A DNA stretch of 8,230 bases from Thalassolituus sp. (lineage in GTDB: Bacteria; Pseudomonadota; Gammaproteobacteria; Pseudomonadales; Oceanobacteraceae). Every line of letters begins with the position of its first letter. Within the stretch, counting starts at the first letter, position 1. Location of the stretch: assembly GCA_029212275.1 (NCBI GenBank), contig JARGOI010000100.1, positions 1 through 8,230 of the forward strand. Reading direction: 5' to 3'. The position numbers and the translations under genes are program-made. The notes under the pieces are model-generated. The model saw nothing but the letters and a program-made list of their open reading frames with translations, did no database searches and was not told where the DNA came from. Shown here one piece after another: positions 5,191-8,230 of the stretch.

Positions 5191-7686
5191 TTAAAATAAT
5201 TGTTCTGGAATAACTTCATCTAAACCAACATCTTCCCCGAGACCATTGCTGTAATAAGGGGTGTATTGGGTAGGTATTTCATTTTCACGGAAGTATTCAA
5301 AAATAGCATTTGACTGTCCTGGTGCAGCCAGTAATCCATTTTCAGGATCAATGCGCACACTGAAAATATTTTCAGGTTGTGGATAATTGGCCACAGGTAA
5401 ATCTTTCAGAGCAACTCTCATATAGTCAATCCATATGGGCAATGCGGTAGTGCCACCAGAAGCATAGCGCCCTAAGGTGGTAGGGCTGTCTAGTCCAACC
5501 CAAACAGTCGATACAACTTCTGGATTAAAACCAGAAAACCAAGCGTCTTTTTGATCGTTAGTCGTTCCTGTTTTACCCGCAATGTCCGCCCGCTTTAATA
5601 CCAAAGCTCGTCGCCCTGTGCCTTTGCGAATGACATCTTGCATCATGCTGACCATTAAAAAGCGATTCTCGCTATCCAGTACACGAGGTGCACACTGAGC
5701 GATAGAATGATTTTGTTCAGTCAGGTTGTCATTATTAATAACGTTTACTCCTCCGCACAATGGGGCGAGTTGCGGAGTCATCTTAGGCGTCGCTTCATAC
5801 AATACATTACCCATACTGTCTTCGATGCGTTCTATGAAATAAGGATCTATCAAGTAGCCATCGTTTGCTATAACGGCGTAGGCTCGTGCCAGTTGCATTG
5901 GTGTTACCGCCGAAGACCCTAATGCCAGTGATAAATCACGATTCATTGTGCTGGTATCAAAGCCGAATTTGCGGATGTGCTCAAACGCGGCTTTCATTCC
6001 TATTTGGTCCAACATGCGTATGGATACTAGGTTTTGTGAGCGAATCAACGCCTCTCGCATGCGAGTTGGGCCGTAAAATTTACCGCTACTATTGTCTGGG
6101 CGCCAGATGTCTTCAATTTTTGAAGAGTCAAAAACCACTGGTGCGTCGTTGATAATGCTGGCGGTGTTCAAGCCATTGGCCAACGCTGAGCTATAAATGA
6201 AAGGCTTGAATGCCGATCCTGGTTGACGTTCGGCTTGAATCGCTCGATTGAATTGATTGCCTGTATTTGAAAAACCACCCACTAAGGCTTGCAGTGCCCC
6301 CGAATTTGGGTCCAAAGATACTAATGCAGATTCAGCTTTCGGCCGCTCGGCTAGGCGTGTCGACTGGCCGTTTATTTCGTACCAAATAATGTCACCTTGT
6401 TTCATGACATCCGTCACAGAGGTTGGTTTTTTACCAAAACTGTTAATGGATAAGTAAGGTGCTGCCCAAGCCATTCCCTCAAATGGTAACCACACAAAAC
6501 CATTTAAACTGTAAAGTAGCGCACCATCTTTGCGTGTATCTAAAACCACTGCCGAGTTGATCAGGCCGTCGCTACCGTATTTATTTAATTCGGTATGCCA
6601 TTGCTCTAACGTCGCTGGCCAGTTGATGTCGAAGGAGTTATCAGCAACTTTTAACCAATCCGCTAAGATCGGATTGTTGGGTACATCAGTGATGCGTATT
6701 GTGTTGAGATTTTTTTCAGGTCCCCGGTATCCATGATCTCGATCGTAGCTTAACAACCCTTTTTGAACTGCGACGTTCGCCGCCAGTTGTCGGTCTGATT
6801 TGATCGTAGTGAACACATTGAAGCCTTTTGTGTAAGCTTCATCACCGTATTGATCGACCATTTCACGGCGAACCATTTCTGCAATGTATGGTGCAGACAC
6901 TTCTGAATTGGCACCATAATAACGAGCAGTGACGGGTGCGTTCGCCGCTTCTATAAATTCTTCTTGAGTGATTTTCTCTAGATTGCGCATGCGTGCAAGT
7001 ACATAATTTCGACGTAATATCGCACGATTGGGGCTGTTGATTGGATTGGCTGCCGACGGTGCTTGCGGTAGACCTGCAATCATTGCCAATTGAGCTAAAC
7101 TCAATTCATTAATAGATTTGTTGTAATACACTTGGCTCGCGGCTTCTATTCCGTAAGCTCGCTTGCCTAAATAAATTTTATTAATATAGAGTTCTAGAAT
7201 CTGTTGTTTGCTTAAAGCGCGCTCAATTTTTAACGCTAACATGATTTCTGTAAACTTACGGGTGAAGGTTTTTTCACTAGTCAGGTAGTAATTTTTGGCA
7301 ACCTGCATAGTGATGGTGCTGCCTCCTGACTTTTTTTGTCCGGTGGTGACTAATTGAAATACCGCGCGAGCTAGACCTTTGACGTCTACTCCTGAGTGTT
7401 CAAAAAAGCCATCATCCTCGGACGCAAGAAGTGCGTTGATAAATTGAGGCGGTACTTGCTCAAATGTAATTGGCGTGCGACGTTTCTCGCCAAACTCGGT
7501 GATTAATTTACCATCTGCTGTGTACAAGCGCAGTGGTGTTTGCAGGTCAACATTTAGCAATTGCTCGGCCTCTGGTAATTCAGGCGCGAGGTATAAATAG
7601 ATGCCAGTGATCAACATGACTGAGCCAGCTGTACAAGACAAAATGAGCCACAAAAAGAACTTTATAAAAAATGATGAGGTTTTCAT
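5191..7686 (-). CDS. mrcA: Penicillin-binding protein 1A (bifunctional transglycosylase/transpeptidase)
   Basis: This class A PBP (also called PonA) polymerises lipid II into glycan strands and cross-links them in the periplasm, anchored in the inner membrane. From ATG 7686 it has 831 residues, close to Pseudomonas PonA and E. coli PBP1A. A short cytoplasmic start (MKTSS) leads to one membrane segment (about 6-33). The GT51 domain has catalytic E90 in SEDDGFFEHSG (89-99), GGSTITMQVAKN (121-132), the KFTEIMLALKIE motif (144-155) and YINKIYLGKRAYG (167-179). An OB-like regulatory domain typical of PBP1A lies about 320-435. The transpeptidase motifs are S491-x-x-K494 (SAFK), S550-Q-N552 and K705-T-G-T708, all intact. 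The frame stays open upstream to 7878, overlapping pilM on the other strand, so that longer form is unlikely. A TTG at 7698 with GGAG 5 nt before it is an alternative start giving 835 residues; the ATG lacks a well-spaced ribosome site. Confidence 0.95.
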   Translation of the reverse strand: MKTSSFFIKFFLWLILSCTAGSVMLITGIYLYLAPELPEAEQLLNVDLQTPLRLYTADGKLITEFGEKRRTPITFEQVPPQFINALLASEDDGFFEHSGVDVKGLARAVFQLVTTGQKKSGGSTITMQVAKNYYLTSEKTFTRKFTEIMLALKIERALSKQQILELYINKIYLGKRAYGIEAASQVYYNKSINELSLAQLAMIAGLPQAPSAANPINSPNRAILRRNYVLARMRNLEKITQEEFIEAANAPVTARYYGANSEVSAPYIAEMVRREMVDQYGDEAYTKGFNVFTTIKSDRQLAANVAVQKGLLSYDRDHGYRGPEKNLNTIRITDVPNNPILADWLKVADNSFDINWPATLEQWHTELNKYGSDGLINSAVVLDTRKDGALLYSLNGFVWLPFEGMAWAAPYLSINSFGKKPTSVTDVMKQGDIIWYEINGQSTRLAERPKAESALVSLDPNSGALQALVGGFSNTGNQFNRAIQAERQPGSAFKPFIYSSALANGLNTASIINDAPVVFDSSKIEDIWRPDNSSGKFYGPTRMREALIRSQNLVSIRMLDQIGMKAAFEHIRKFGFDTSTMNRDLSLALGSSAVTPMQLARAYAVIANDGYLIDPYFIERIEDSMGNVLYEATPKMTPQLAPLCGGVNVINNDNLTEQNHSIAQCAPRVLDSENRFLMVSMMQDVIRKGTGRRALVLKRADIAGKTGTTNDQKDAWFSGFNPEVVSTVWVGLDSPTTLGRYASGGTTALPIWIDYMRVALKDLPVANYPQPENIFSVRIDPENGLLAAPGQSNAIFEYFRENEIPTQYTPYYSNGLGEDVGLDEVIPEQLF

Positions 7687-7703
7687 GATTTCAGGCAACC
7701 AAA

Positions 7704-7707
7704 CTCC
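7704..7707 (-). promoter_or_regulatory. GGAG ribosome-site candidate for mrcA
   Basis: On the minus strand GGAG precedes the in-frame TTG at 7698 by 5 nt and the ATG at 7686 by 17 nt. The spacing suits the TTG, while family resemblance suits the ATG, so the start is unresolved. Confidence 0.35.
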
Positions 7708-7737
7708 AATAGGGACCAGTGACGACGAGGGCTTTAT

Positions 7738-7743
7738 ATTATA
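7738..7743 (-). promoter_or_regulatory. Candidate mrcA -10 box
   Basis: The minus strand reads TATAAT from 7743 to 7738, a perfect -10 match about 51 nt before the ATG at 7686. I see no good -35 at 16-18 nt; the bases there read CTACGA at a 17-nt spacing. Confidence 0.4.
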
Positions 7744-7751
7744 CGGGTTTT

Positions 7752-7781
7752 TTGTTCTTTTCGTAGGATTGTGCTTATAAT
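7752..7781 (+). promoter_or_regulatory. Candidate pilM promoter
   Basis: TATAAT (7776-7781) is a perfect -10 box preceded by TTGTTC (7752-7757) at 18 nt, which matches three of six -35 bases. TG at 7772-7773 lies one base too far upstream for a classic extended -10. The leader to the GTG would be about 58 nt. Confidence 0.5.
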
Positions 7782-7835
7782 GCAAAACTATATAGGAATT
7801 AAGTGAGCTTGTGATCGCAAACTCGCGAATTTGAT

Positions 7836-7840
7836 GAGGA
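7836..7840 (+). promoter_or_regulatory. pilM ribosome binding site
   Basis: GAGGA lies 6 nt before the GTG at 7847. It fixes the pilM start on a non-ATG codon. Confidence 0.85.
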
Positions 7841-7846
7841 ATTTCT

Positions 7847-8230
7847 GTGCTAGCCGGCCTCTTTAACAAAAAGAACAAAACGATTCTCGGCGTAGATATA
7901 AGTTCAACATCCGTTAAGTTATTGGAGTTGAGCCGTCAAGGTACACGATATCAAGTGGAGTCTTATGCCACTGAAAAGTTGCCGCCTAACGCTGTTGTCG
8001 AACAAAGTATTAACAACGAAGAAGCCATTGCCGACGCGTTGCGTCGTGCTGTGTCGCGTTCCCGAACGGGTGCTCGAGTAGCGGCCTTGGCCGTTGCTGG
8101 GTCTGCCGTTATTACCAAAACCATTCAAACCGCCGCCGATCTCAAAGAAGACGAAATGGATTTTCAAATCCGTGCCGAAGCGGATCAGTACATTCCTTAT
8201 CCTCTTGACGAGGTTGCGTTGGATTGGGAA
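7847..8230 (+). CDS. pilM: Type IV pilus assembly protein PilM, N-terminal part
   Basis: PilM is a cytoplasmic actin-like (FtsA/MreB fold) protein that binds the N-terminal tail of PilN and links the PilNOP inner-membrane complex to the type IV pilus motor. The window holds 128 codons of an expected 350 or so and cuts the gene at its right edge. The start GLFNKK (4-9), the nucleotide-loop motif LGVDISSTSVKLLEL (14-28), the KLPPNAVVE block (44-52) and the AEADQYIPYPLDEVALDW block (110-127) are typical of PilM. Translation begins at GTG, backed by GAGGA 6 nt upstream. It diverges from mrcA, as ponA and pilMNOPQ do in Pseudomonas and relatives, so pilN, pilO, pilP and pilQ probably follow beyond the window. 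Confidence 0.95.
   Translation, partial: MLAGLFNKKNKTILGVDISSTSVKLLELSRQGTRYQVESYATEKLPPNAVVEQSINNEEAIADALRRAVSRSRTGARVAALAVAGSAVITKTIQTAADLKEDEMDFQIRAEADQYIPYPLDEVALDWE

Noticed and set aside
5707..6736. Four plus-strand frames of 66-88 codons opposite mrcA
   Set aside because: All are antisense to intact mrcA, with no ribosome sites or recognisable domains.
7624..7641. LILSC in the mrcA membrane segment as a lipoprotein signal
   Set aside because: Leu at -2 fits a lipobox poorly and class A PBPs are anchored by the uncleaved segment.
7919..8167. 82-codon minus-strand frame opposite pilM
   Set aside because: It is antisense to clearly conserved PilM sequence and looks like a shadow.
1..8230. 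Search by eye for mobile elements, CRISPR repeats, phage or defence genes
   Set aside because: The genes are housekeeping, tightly packed and intact. No transposase, target-site duplications or spaced repeats were seen, and nothing indicates a new system.

Overview
The window looks like ordinary chromosome from a gammaproteobacterium. The penicillin-binding protein 1A gene diverges from pilM, there is an ACT-domain SerA of the E. coli type, and a ModF-type double-ABC protein is present. GC is moderate. The SerA and FAD-dehydrogenase sequences suggest a marine Oceanospirillales/Marinomonas-like relative, but this genus-level guess is only an impression. I see no insertion sequence, CRISPR array, tRNA, rRNA, phage gene or defence gene.

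Layout from left to right. A strong plus-strand terminator (18-51) closes a gene lying outside the window. About 360 bases without a convincing gene follow; they hold two candidate promoters, a weak hairpin and a doubtful Cys-rich small ORF. Then come hinT (416-760) and modF (770-2200), 9 nt apart and probably one transcription unit. A bidirectional terminator separates modF from the convergent serA (2255-3484, minus). A 229-bp intergenic region containing a perfect 12-bp palindrome lies between serA and the divergent FAD-linked D-2-hydroxyglutarate dehydrogenase gene (3714-5117, plus). A second bidirectional terminator (5131-5158) sits between this gene and the convergent mrcA/ponA gene (5191-7686, minus). 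A 160-bp divergent promoter region with two opposed TATAAT boxes leads into pilM (7847 to the window end, plus). pilM begins with GTG and is cut by the window edge.

How the genes fit together. SerA and the FAD dehydrogenase form a recognised functional pair. In Pseudomonas stutzeri SerA was shown to reduce 2-oxoglutarate to D-2-hydroxyglutarate while oxidising 3-phosphoglycerate, and the flavoprotein re-oxidises that product, which pulls serine synthesis forward. PBP1A (septal and side-wall peptidoglycan synthesis) next to pilM (type IV pilus inner-membrane platform) is the common arrangement in Pseudomonas and relatives. hinT-modF combines a nucleotide phosphoramidase with a soluble tandem ABC ATPase.

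I did not find a clearly undescribed system. The points most worth a second look are the shared serA/D2HGDH control region, ModF without visible molybdate transport genes and with unusual switch residues in its ATPase sites, the start of mrcA, and the leader region upstream of hinT.
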